Shown piece after piece: positions 1 through 6,137 of a stretch of 8,924 nt of DNA. The translations under genes were made by a program, and so were the position numbers. The notes beneath the pieces were generated by a model that saw only the letters and a program-made list of their open reading frames with translations, had not been told where the DNA came from and searched no databases. This DNA is from Planctomycetaceae bacterium. GTDB lineage: Bacteria > Planctomycetota > Planctomycetia > Pirellulales > Pirellulaceae. Within the stretch, counting starts at the first letter, position 1; every line of letters begins with the position of its first letter. The stretch lies in contig SLMF01000259.1 of assembly GCA_007133715.1 (NCBI GenBank), positions 1-8,924 on the forward strand, given 5' to 3'.

Positions 1-1103
1 ACTACGACCATCGCCAAGGCGTCGTGCCGCAACCGACGATCGTGCATGACAAACAGGGCGTCGACGACCCGCACGACAACCCCAGCCTGACCCTCGATGA
101 ACACGGGCACCTGTGGGTCTTTATCAGCGGCCGTGGGCGGAGCCGGCCCGGGTTCATTTATCGCAGTCTGGAACCCTATTGCACGGCCGCGTTTGAACGA
201 GTCTATCGGGGCGAATTCACCTATCCGCAAGCCTGGTGGGTCGAAGGGCGGGGCTTCTTTCATCTGAATACGAAGTACACCCGTGGACGTGAACTGTATT
301 TCGAACGGAGTCAGGACGGACGCAGCTGGGATGAACCGGTCAAGCTGGCGGGCATGCGCGGCCACTATCAGGTCAGCAACCAGTTTGGCGAGCGGATCAT
401 TACCAGCTTTATGAGACATCCGGACGGCAGTGTCGACCGCCGCACCGATCTGTACTTTGCCCAGACCACGGACATGGGGGAAACCTGGCAGACCGTCGAT
501 GGCCAGCCCTTGGAACTGCCGCTCGCGGATCCCGAGTGCCCATCGCTGGTCCGCAATTACGAAAGCGAAGGGCGGCTGGTTTATATCAACGACCTCCAGC
601 TGGATGCCCAGGGTCATCCGGTGATCTTTTACGTCACGGCCGCCCTGTACCAACCGGGCCCGCCGGGCGAGCCCCGTTATCAGACGATCGCCCACTGGGA
701 TGGCCGGCAATGGAATTTCAGCGAGGTGACACGCACCACGCACAACTACGATGTCGGCTCGATCCACATCGAAGCCGGGGGAGTGTGGCGCGTGTTCGCG
801 CCGGCCGAACCCGGACCGCAGCACTGGGGCACGGGCGGGGAAGTCGCGATCTGGCGGAGCGAGGACTGCGGCACCAGCTGGACCAAAGAACGCGATGTGA
901 CTGTCAACAGTGACATGAACCACCATTACGTCCGCCGCCCGGTCAACGCCCACGACGACTTCTACGCCTACTGGGCCGACGGGAATCCGGACCAGTTGTC
1001 ACCGTCCTATCTGTACTTCACCAACCGAGCGGGCGACCGCGTCTGGCGTTTGCCCTACGACATGGACGACGAGTTCGCCGTTCCCGAGCCGGTGGCACCG
1101 TAA
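1..1103 (+). CDS. BNR/Asp-box sialidase-like protein, 5' end cut by window edge
   Basis: This is the C-terminal part of a predicted beta-propeller protein of the BNR-repeat (sialidase/neuraminidase-like, BNR_4-type) group. Such proteins are usually exported and act on, or bind, sugars of polysaccharides or glycoproteins. The frame is open from base 3 and continues off the left edge. A GTG at 24 exists, but the codons before it (reading YDHRQGVV) look like part of the same protein, so the true start is probably outside. Three Asp-box-like motifs are visible, numbered from that GTG: SQDGRSW near residue 96, TDMGETW near 149 and SEDCGTSW near 279. The early stretch DDPHDNPSLTLDEHGHLWVF and the following SGRGRSRPGFIYRS are typical of the family's first blades. 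The stop is TAA. No catalytic set can be assigned with confidence, so sialidase activity is not shown; a carbohydrate-active or binding role is inference. No same-strand partner gene follows closely. Confidence 0.8.
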   Translation, partial: YDHRQGVVPQPTIVHDKQGVDDPHDNPSLTLDEHGHLWVFISGRGRSRPGFIYRSLEPYCTAAFERVYRGEFTYPQAWWVEGRGFFHLNTKYTRGRELYFERSQDGRSWDEPVKLAGMRGHYQVSNQFGERIITSFMRHPDGSVDRRTDLYFAQTTDMGETWQTVDGQPLELPLADPECPSLVRNYESEGRLVYINDLQLDAQGHPVIFYVTAALYQPGPPGEPRYQTIAHWDGRQWNFSEVTRTTHNYDVGSIHIEAGGVWRVFAPAEPGPQHWGTGGEVAIWRSEDCGTSWTKERDVTVNSDMNHHYVRRPVNAHDDFYAYWADGNPDQLSPSYLYFTNRAGDRVWRLPYDMDDEFAVPEPVAP

Positions 1104-1180
1104 GCCGCGGTTGCATTTTCCCGAACGCTTGGTATTCCAGGTAGGGCCCCGGTGATCGCAGTCGTTCTGGCATTCTTAAG

Positions 1181-1267
1181 AGGCCCTCACAAAACGGGGC
1201 TGGGAGACCTACGGTCGGCGGTTTCGGCGGGGTCAGAGACCCGCGCCGAGCAGTTTTGTTAGGGCCT
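1181..1267. repeat. Three-way inverted-repeat element, possible MITE/REP-like or bidirectional terminator
   Basis: Two 15-base arms (1181-1195 and 1253-1267) are inverted copies of each other with one mismatch. They enclose two further inverted repeats. The first is GACC-TAC-GGTC at 1206-1216. The second is a strong hairpin at 1224-1249, in which TCGGCG plus GGGTC pairs across an AGA loop with GACCC and CGCCGA, leaving one bulged G. Either strand could therefore fold into a three-way junction or cruciform. The right arm runs into TTTAAA. The element lies about 80 bases after the stop of the sialidase-like gene, so it could end transcription. The compact nested design also fits a dispersed non-autonomous repeat. 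I have an impression of similar sequences between planctomycete genes but cannot verify it here. Confidence 0.65.
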
Positions 1268-1413
1268 TTAAACAATCGTGCTTAGCGCAGCTCGTGCTCG
1301 TAATCGAAAGGGGCAGCGATGACCGACGTTGTTTTTTGATCACGATCGGCTTGACGTGTATCGTTTGGCGATCGAGATCGCGCGTGGGTCGGCATACGGC
1401 GGTTCCACGAAGC

Positions 1414-1703
1414 GGAGCAAACTCTGCTCCTGAGTCTCCACGCGAGGAGGCTCACTCGCCTGGCCGATCCGGCCTTGTATCAGGTTTCTGTCCGTAGCCC
1501 CGCAGTTTTGGTGAAAATGTGTCCGACGACGGAAGGGGTTTCGGCTTAACGAACGCAGTCGCGGGCTTCCTCCCCACGGCCGGTCACCTGAGCCCTACTA
1601 CGATGAACTTAGGCTCAGGGCTGGGTACAGCTTCCCTGCAAGTGCCTCTTCGCGGGCACAAGGAACAACGATCGGGTACTTCGTCGCGAGCCCAGATTAC
1701 CCG
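1414..1703. other. Non-coding stretch rich in inverted repeats; identity unknown
   Basis: No convincing protein gene lies between 1104 and the tRNA. Beyond the element at 1181-1267 there are several perfect inverted repeats: GGAGCA/TGCTCC (1414-1419, 1425-1430), GGCCG/CGGCC (1462-1466, 1470-1474), CCTGAGCC/GGCTCAGG (1587-1594, 1612-1619), GTGCC/GGCAC (1642-1646, 1655-1659) and CGGGTA/TACCCG (1673-1678, 1698-1703). I compared the stretch by eye with the conserved blocks of RNase P RNA, tmRNA, SRP RNA and 5S rRNA on both strands and saw none. It could be an unrecognised structured RNA, tRNA trailer sequence, or GC-rich sequence that pairs by chance. Confidence 0.3.
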
Positions 1704-1789
1704 CGGTGGCAATCGGCCGCGATCAAAAAGGCTTGGCCACACCGCGAAACTCGAACTTCCCCCAGCGTTCGGCAGGGTTTACGAAACAG

Positions 1790-1862
1790 TGGAGACGAGC
1801 GGGCTCGAACCGCCAACCCCCGGCTTGCAAAGCCGGTGCTCTCCCAATTGAGCTACGTCCCC
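1790..1862 (-). tRNA. tRNA-Ala, anticodon TGC
   Basis: The minus strand folds into a complete 73-base cloverleaf. The acceptor stem GGGGACG pairs with CGTCTCC and includes a G3-U70 wobble, the classic identity element for alanyl-tRNA synthetase. The D-arm is GCTC/GAGC. The anticodon stem CCGGC/GCCGG encloses TTTGCAA, giving anticodon TGC. The variable loop has five bases, and the T-arm GGCGG/CCGCT carries TTCGAGC. The discriminator base is A and the CCA end is not encoded, since CTG follows. The gene stands alone here, although tRNA-Ala(UGC) often sits in rRNA spacers. A good promoter lies just upstream. Confidence 0.97.
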
Positions 1863-1890
1863 GTCGGGTGCGGAACCGCGTGAGTCGGAA

Positions 1891-1918
1891 ATTATAGCCG
1901 TTCACCGCTCGATAGCAA
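1891..1918 (-). promoter_or_regulatory. Sigma70-type promoter of the tRNA-Ala gene
   Basis: On the minus strand a perfect -10 box TATAAT (1896-1891) follows a -35-like TTGCTA (1918-1913, four of six consensus bases) after a 16-base spacer. The -10 ends 28 bases before the tRNA 5' end, which leaves a short leader for RNase P to remove. Position, orientation and match all support it; there is no experimental evidence. Confidence 0.7.
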
Positions 1919-2038
1919 TTGGAGCAGGTGTCCGCTCGAGGAAATCCGGCCACACGGGGTTCTTCTCGGCCCCGGATACGAGACAAACCCGCATGAGGGG
2001 AATCCTGTAGTTCGGTCAAAATTCCATCGGCGACACGG

Positions 2039-2167
2039 ATGACAGCTCTGAGTGCTGTGCTTGCTGTGGCAGCAGGGGGGGCTGCTAGCTTCGCTTTCGT
2101 GGCGCTTGCTCGTATCATTCCCTGCAATCACGTCTACCCATACAGAGGGAGGCGTCTGTGCGAATGA
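2039..2167 (+). CDS. Doubtful small membrane protein ORF (42 aa)
   Basis: An ATG-to-TGA frame of 42 codons lies in the gap between the tRNA promoter and the YTV gene. Its first half is a plausible single transmembrane helix (ALSAVLAVAAGGAASFAFVA), followed by a short polar, basic tail with two cysteines. I see no Shine-Dalgarno sequence in front, and Ala/Val-rich frames arise easily in GC-rich DNA. Nothing is recognised by family. It is recorded because the 1863-2440 gap otherwise holds no gene and because small single-helix proteins are often missed. It is probably chance unless homologues conserve it. Confidence 0.18.
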   Translation: MTALSAVLAVAAGGAASFAFVALARIIPCNHVYPYRGRRLCE

Positions 2168-2270
2168 CATCCTCCGAGCCTTCGAGTAAATCGCCAAAAC
2201 CAGCGCAATCGTTAAAGTCGGGCACCTCACCCCCCATGTTTGCATATTAAACGGTGGTACGAAAACCTAA

Positions 2271-2301
2271 TTCCGACAAGTCGCTAATGACGATGTATAT
2301 A
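2271..2301 (+). promoter_or_regulatory. Possible promoter of the YTV gene
   Basis: The AT-rich sequence TGTATATAT (2294-2302) resembles an extended -10 region. A weak -35-like TTCCGA (2271-2276) lies 17 bases before TGTATA. This would give a leader of roughly 140 bases before the ATG at 2447. The match is weak, and other AT-rich spots nearby, such as TATTAA near 2245, are alternatives. Confidence 0.2.
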
Positions 2302-2433
2302 TCGCATAGAACACAGATTGACTGTCCGGGATGTTTGGAACCGTTGGTCGGAGTCTCCCAGGCCGTGGCTGGATGTTTCGCCGGGACAGAGGTGCGATCC
2401 ACCCCCCCAGTTCGGGTTCAAGCAAGTGAATCA

Positions 2434-2438
2434 AGGAG
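2434..2438 (+). promoter_or_regulatory. Ribosome binding site fixing the YTV gene start
   Basis: AGGAG stands eight bases before the ATG at 2447. The ATG opens a typical signal peptide, while the 43 in-frame codons upstream (back to an ACG-adjacent GTG/ATG-like start near 2318) encode a proline-rich stretch with no export signal. The site therefore selects 2447 over the longer reading frame. Confidence 0.8.
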
Positions 2439-2446
2439 ATCTGGAA

Positions 2447-4084
2447 ATGAAGACAGTCCCAGTCGCACTTACGGCGGTTTGGCTGCTGGCCGCCGCCTTG
2501 GTGAGCACGGCCTCGGGGGCTTACTGCGGCGTGACCAGCTATACCGCGTTCGGCGGTGGTGCCGAACCGGCCAGTTTCTGCCAAGCCAAGCAGCAGTGTT
2601 TCACGGTGATGCGGAATGTCCGGCGGGTTGTGCATGAAACCCAGGAGTACACCTGCTACCGGAACGTCTACGAGACGGTGTACGAGGACCGGATCATCGA
2701 CGCGGTGCGTTACGTCCACGAAACGCGTTATCGCGAGGTGGCTTACACGGTCAAACGCCCGGTGTACGAGACGCGTTACCGGACGGTGAACTACACGGTG
2801 GCCCGACCGGTTTGGGAGACGCACACCCGCGAGATCCCTTATACGGTCCAGCGTCCGGTGTACGAGACGCACCATCGGACGGTGAACTACACGGTGGCGC
2901 GACCGGTCTGGGAAACGCACACCAAGCAGATCCCCTATACGGTGTATCGGCCCGTGTACGAGACGCACTACAAGACGGTCAATTACACCGTTGCGCGGCC
3001 GGTTTGGGAGACCCACACCAAGGAGATCCCCTATGTGGTGTATCGGCCCGTGTATGAGACCCATTACAAGACGGTGGATTACACGGTGGCCCGGCCGGTT
3101 TGGGAGACGCACACCCAGAAGATCCCGTATACGGTCAAGCGCCCGGTGCACGAGACGGTGATTCACGAGGTGGCACGCACGGTGATGAAGCCGGTGCATT
3201 TCCAGAAGACGATCGCAGTCCGCGGGGGCCGTTGGGAAACTCAGATGATCGAGGTGCCGGGACGCACCTACTGCAAAACGGTCCGCGAGCCGGGAACTCT
3301 GGTAAAGGACCCGTGCACTTGCCAAACGGTATACGTCCCGGGAAGCGTCCATACCTGCCAAGTGCAGGAACCGTCCCGGATGATTTGCAGAAAATTCTGG
3401 GTTCCCGAGGTGCATTACAAGACGGTCGATTGCGTCCGCTACGAACCCCACACGATCATCGAGCAGGTGCCGGTCACGGTCTGCCGCTACGTGACCGAGA
3501 CACGCTACCAGGTCCAGGAGTACCAGGTTTGCCGGATGGAATACGAGTGCCGGACCAAGCAAGTGCCGTACACGGTCAAGCGGATGGTTCCCGAACAGCG
3601 GGTGCGGACGATGGCCTATCAGGTCTGCCGGATGGAATACGAGCAGCACAGCAAGCAGGTGCCGTACACGGTCAAGCGGATGGTTCCCGAGCAGCGGGTC
3701 CGCACGGTGGCCTATCAGGTTTGCCGCGTCGAGTACGAACAGCGTTCGAAGCAGGTCCCCTATACGGTTTGCCGTCTGGTGCCGGAGCACCGGGTGCGAA
3801 CGGTCGCCTACCAAGTGCAACGGATGGAATACGAATGCCGCAGCAAGCAGGTGCCGTACACGGTGTGCCGTTACGAGACGGAGACGCACGTGAAACAGGT
3901 GCCGTACACGGTGTGTGTGCCTGTGCCCTATCAAAAGACCTATACGGTGGCCCACACGGTCAAGCGGAAAGTGCCCTACACGGTCACACGCTGCGTGCCC
4001 CGTGTGATTATCGAGCAGGTTCCGGTGACGGTTTGCTGCCCGCTGCCCCAATGCAAGCCGAAATGCGGCAGTAGCTGCGTCTGA
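2447..4084 (+). CDS. Secreted YTV-repeat cell-envelope protein (545 aa)
   Basis: This is a planctomycete YTV-family protein, probably an exported structural component of the cell wall or surface. Residues 1-24 are a signal peptide (MKTVPVALTAVWLLAAALVS, then TASGA before the likely cut); no lipobox is seen. Residues 72-247 form eleven uninterrupted 16-residue modules. The core ones alternate RPVWETHTKEIPYTVY with RPVYETHYKTVNYTVA, giving a 32-residue superrepeat. A linker with Cys and Pro-Gly (248-346) follows. Residues 347-490 form nine more 16-residue modules, such as RMEYECRSKQVPYTVC. The decapeptide IIEQVPVTVC closes the linker (337-346) and recurs near the end (521-530), before a tail with five cysteines. 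The first array has no cysteine, and about 25 lie elsewhere, which suggests disulfide cross-linking after export (inference). Regular Val/Tyr/Thr alternation fits beta structure. It converges with the minus-strand operon. Adhesin or other surface roles are also possible. Confidence 0.92.
   Translation: MKTVPVALTAVWLLAAALVSTASGAYCGVTSYTAFGGGAEPASFCQAKQQCFTVMRNVRRVVHETQEYTCYRNVYETVYEDRIIDAVRYVHETRYREVAYTVKRPVYETRYRTVNYTVARPVWETHTREIPYTVQRPVYETHHRTVNYTVARPVWETHTKQIPYTVYRPVYETHYKTVNYTVARPVWETHTKEIPYVVYRPVYETHYKTVDYTVARPVWETHTQKIPYTVKRPVHETVIHEVARTVMKPVHFQKTIAVRGGRWETQMIEVPGRTYCKTVREPGTLVKDPCTCQTVYVPGSVHTCQVQEPSRMICRKFWVPEVHYKTVDCVRYEPHTIIEQVPVTVCRYVTETRYQVQEYQVCRMEYECRTKQVPYTVKRMVPEQRVRTMAYQVCRMEYEQHSKQVPYTVKRMVPEQRVRTVAYQVCRVEYEQRSKQVPYTVCRLVPEHRVRTVAYQVQRMEYECRSKQVPYTVCRYETETHVKQVPYTVCVPVPYQKTYTVAHTVKRKVPYTVTRCVPRVIIEQVPVTVCCPLPQCKPKCGSSCV
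2660..3187 (+). repeat. In-frame tandem array, 11 x 48 bp (YTV array A)
   Basis: The module is 48 bp (16 codons) with no insertion or deletion across eleven copies. In the core, pairs of modules form a 96-bp unit; its RPVWETHT codons begin at 2804, 2900, 2996 and 3092. Core copies differ mainly by synonymous third-base changes, which suggests duplication followed by selection on the protein. The outermost copies are diverged. No cysteine codon occurs inside the array. Confidence 0.9.
3485..3916 (+). repeat. In-frame tandem array, 9 x 48 bp (YTV array B)
   Basis: A second array has the same 48-bp module length but a different consensus. It alternates RMEYECRSKQVPYTVC-like and RMVPEQRVRTVAYQVC-like modules. 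Many modules end in Cys at position 16, and some carry another at position 6, unlike array A. The shared length and the common PYTV core suggest both arrays come from one ancestral module. Confidence 0.88.
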
Positions 4085-4140
4085 GGCGGCGGCGATCGGT
4101 CAACGCACGGGCGATGAAGGCGCGGGTGACGGATGCAGAC

Positions 4141-4716
4141 TTAGACAGGAGGTGGGGGTCCCGGTAATTTGCGCGGATGCGGCAGCGGTTCGGAGTCCGG
4201 TATCGGCTGACTCGTCTCATCCGCCCAGCGTGAGCGTTGGGCCTCGCTGGCATAGAACCGCAGCCACGTCTCGGGGTCCTCGTCCGGATCGGTGAAGCAC
4301 CAGAACAGGTACCCATCCCTCTGGGGCATTTTTTTTTCGGCCGCAGGTAGAATGTCCCGCACCAAAATGCTGTACAACTGGCGGTCCGACAAATGGTCGG
4401 TATAGGCCAAGACGATGGCCTGTTCGTACAGGCGGTGAATGGCGTCCCAGAGGTGCTGGTGAAGCTGTTGATCATCCAGCTGAGCTGGCAAAGGCAATTC
4501 GAGTGGGGGTGAGAACCAGTGTCCGATGGGCAGCACCGGTGCGCACTCCCAGTCCAGCATGAGTTCGAGAAACTCGTTTTCCGCCCAGGTTGTCATGTGT
4601 CGGGGATCGACCAAATCGACCGACTCGTCGCGAAAAGGCTCCATTTCCTCTCGCAACCGGGCGTTAAGCAGCAGTTGTTCGACTTCGTTGGCGGTTTTGG
4701 GCAGATGGCTAGGCAT
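4141..4716 (-). CDS. Hypothetical protein (191 aa), last gene of the minus-strand cluster
   Basis: I do not recognise a named family, although the sequence resembles uncharacterised proteins I associate with planctomycetes. The chosen ATG at 4716 begins MPSHLPKTANEVEQLLLNAR, a natural soluble N-terminus with a weak GGGAT upstream. A TTG at 4815 would add 33 residues of less protein-like sequence. The protein is acidic and helical, with no signal peptide or membrane segment. It is rich in Trp and in acidic and aromatic positions (WENEFLELMLDWE-like stretch around residues 45-58, YLFWCFTDPDEDPETWLRFY around 135-155), and it ends in a proline-rich tail (PGPPPPV). A run of nine A residues encodes the Glu-Lys-Lys-Met segment near 4329-4337; the frame continues sensibly past it. 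It lies 169 bases after the Sua5-YwlE fusion gene, so co-transcription is possible but not assured. It converges on the YTV gene with a 56-base gap in which I see no terminator. Confidence 0.65.
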   Translation of the reverse strand: MPSHLPKTANEVEQLLLNARLREEMEPFRDESVDLVDPRHMTTWAENEFLELMLDWECAPVLPIGHWFSPPLELPLPAQLDDQQLHQHLWDAIHRLYEQAIVLAYTDHLSDRQLYSILVRDILPAAEKKMPQRDGYLFWCFTDPDEDPETWLRFYASEAQRSRWADETSQPIPDSEPLPHPRKLPGPPPPV

Positions 4717-4885
4717 CGCAGTGGTATCCCGATCCGTGGTGGAGTCGCACGCAAGGCCAACCGCAGCCCCGCGCGCCTGCTCGATACGACTGACTTTATC
4801 CGCTACACGAGACAACTCGCAAGAGGCGACTGCACTGTTTCTGGGTGCAAACGGTCGGCTTGCTTGGCAGGCTCATGAAAAACCC

Positions 4886-6058
4886 CTACGACCCACAAGC
4901 TCTTCCAGTTGCAGGCGGTTCCCGCACGGGCAAACTCGCCCGATCCAGCTGTTGGATCCAAGCAGGAAGATGGGCGGCGATCTGCTCGGCACAACGTTGA
5001 TACAGTTCGACCGAGCCGCCGATCGGGTCAGAAATATCGCCGTGATCCCCTGCTAAAAGGTGGGTCTTGGGGGCGGCTTCGGGCCAACGGGCAACCAACG
5101 ACGAGCGGTGCGCTGCGGTCATGGTCAGGATGCAATCGGCGAAGCGGACGAGCAATTCCGTGACGGGACGGCTCGCATGCGAGTCCAGATTCAGCCCGTG
5201 ATTCTGCATTACCTGGATTGCTTCGGGCGATGCCGGCGAACCGGACCCTGCGGCCAGACCTGCCGACATCACCAGCAGGCCGTGTTGTTCAAGTTCGTCC
5301 AGCGGGCAATTCAAATGCTGGGCGAGTTGCTGTTCGAGCAGGACCTGAGCCATCGGACTTCGGCAGGTGTTGCCGGTGCAGACCAGCAGCACGGCCAGGC
5401 TGGCAGCCCGCCGGATCGCGGCCTCGGACAACACGCCGATGCGGAGTAGCCTGACCCGGTTCGCCTCCACGCGAACGACCGACGAGGGTTGCGAGTATCG
5501 GCAGCGACCGCCATCCAGGACCAAGGCCACCCGGTCACCCAGCGCCTGGACCGCCTGCTCGGCGGTCAACGCGTCCGGTTGGCCCGCGAGGTTGGCGCTG
5601 GACAGCACCAGCGGCGATTCCATCAGCCGCAGGGCTTCCAATACATGGGCGTGGTCCGGCACCCGAAAACCGCAGGTCTGCTCGCGGCGAACCGCCCGTT
5701 GGACCGGTTCGGGCAACTGATGCACCAGGCTCTGGGGATGATGGGTATCCAGCACCAGCGTCAAAGGTCCCGGTAAGCAACGGCGTGCCAAACGCTGGGC
5801 CACCGGCGAGAGCCCGGGGGCGTAATCCCAAACCGCGTCGGGATGATTGATGGCCAGCGTGCAAACCTGACCGCTCGGCCGCCGCTTGGCCGCCAGCAAG
5901 GCCTCCACCGCCTCCGGGTCCGCGGCACTGGCGGCCACACCATACACCGTTTCGGTCGGAAAGACGACCAGCTTTCCCTCGGCAAGGGCCTGGACGGCGT
6001 GGTGAACCGCATCGCGTGCTGCATCCGGAGAATCAGGTTGGATCACAAGGGGTGGCAT
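4886..6058 (-). CDS. Fusion: Sua5/YrdC threonylcarbamoyl-AMP synthase + YwlE-like low-molecular-weight phosphatase (390 aa)
   Basis: Two enzymes are joined in one frame. Residues about 5-210 are a Sua5/YrdC/TsaC domain, which makes threonylcarbamoyl-AMP from threonine, bicarbonate and ATP for the t6A37 modification of ANN-decoding tRNAs. Visible motifs are FPTETVYG (33-40), AKRRPSG (57-63), PGPLTLVL (96-103), GFRVPDH, SSANLAG (153-159) and PSSVV. Residues about 221-370 are a low-molecular-weight phosphatase with the P-loop CTGNTCRS (nucleophile Cys227, Arg233) and the general acid Asp344 in SDPIGGS. Thr231 in the P-loop matches B. subtilis YwlE, where the equivalent threonine favours phospho-arginine; tyrosine phosphatases usually have Ile there. 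The substrate is therefore inferred to be protein phospho-arginine. The ATG at 6058 is preferred; a TTG at 6073 and a GTG at 6067 are alternatives, and none has a clear Shine-Dalgarno. A promoter-like sequence lies upstream at 6109-6137. Confidence 0.92.
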   Translation of the reverse strand: MPPLVIQPDSPDAARDAVHHAVQALAEGKLVVFPTETVYGVAASAADPEAVEALLAAKRRPSGQVCTLAINHPDAVWDYAPGLSPVAQRLARRCLPGPLTLVLDTHHPQSLVHQLPEPVQRAVRREQTCGFRVPDHAHVLEALRLMESPLVLSSANLAGQPDALTAEQAVQALGDRVALVLDGGRCRYSQPSSVVRVEANRVRLLRIGVLSEAAIRRAASLAVLLVCTGNTCRSPMAQVLLEQQLAQHLNCPLDELEQHGLLVMSAGLAAGSGSPASPEAIQVMQNHGLNLDSHASRPVTELLVRFADCILTMTAAHRSSLVARWPEAAPKTHLLAGDHGDISDPIGGSVELYQRCAEQIAAHLPAWIQQLDRASLPVREPPATGRACGS

Positions 6059-6108
6059 GGGAATCACGATCAACTACGGAAAGGAAATCGCCGTGAGGTT
6101 GTTGAGCT

Positions 6109-6137
6109 TATATAAACGCTGCCCCCCGGCAGGTCAA
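6109..6137 (-). promoter_or_regulatory. Candidate promoter of the Sua5-YwlE fusion gene, with a palindromic spacer
   Basis: On the minus strand TTGACC (6137-6132, five of six consensus -35 bases) is followed after exactly 17 bases by TATATA (6114-6109). The TGA inside the -35 is the stop codon of the HAD gene. The spacer contains the inverted repeat CTGCC-GGGG-GGCAG (6132-6119), followed by a short T-rich stretch. The same bases could thus act as a weak terminator for the upstream transcript or as an operator. Transcription would start near 6102, about 44 bases before the ATG at 6058. Confidence 0.45.

Noticed and set aside
1519..1851. 110-codon plus-strand frame
   Set aside because: It runs through the tRNA-Ala gene and the inverted-repeat region, and its product looks like no protein family.
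1741..1862. tRNA gene as an integration (att) site
   Set aside because: Only about seven bases of the tRNA 3' part (GTTCGAG) recur nearby, and no integrase or element boundary is visible in the window.
1892..2245. 117-codon minus-strand frame
   Set aside because: It covers the tRNA promoter, is Ser/Cys/Arg-rich without domain character, and has no RBS.
2318..2446. N-terminal extension of the YTV gene by 43 codons
   Set aside because: The extension is proline-rich without a signal peptide, whereas the ATG at 2447 has AGGAG eight bases upstream and a typical signal sequence.
2660..3916. Regular repeats that might suggest a CRISPR array
   Set aside because: The repeats are contiguous, in frame, diverged at third codon positions and have no unique spacers; they encode protein modules.
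2267..4051. Uninterrupted 594-codon frame on the minus strand opposite the YTV gene
   Set aside because: It is the antisense shadow of the repeat arrays: one stop-free module copied many times leaves the other frames open. The product is His/Arg/Leu-rich with no recognisable domain, and the sense frame has an RBS and a signal peptide.
3100..4074. 324-codon plus-strand frame overlapping the YTV gene
   Set aside because: It is an out-of-frame reading of the same 48-bp modules, Gly/Asp/Arg-rich, with no RBS and no start of its own.
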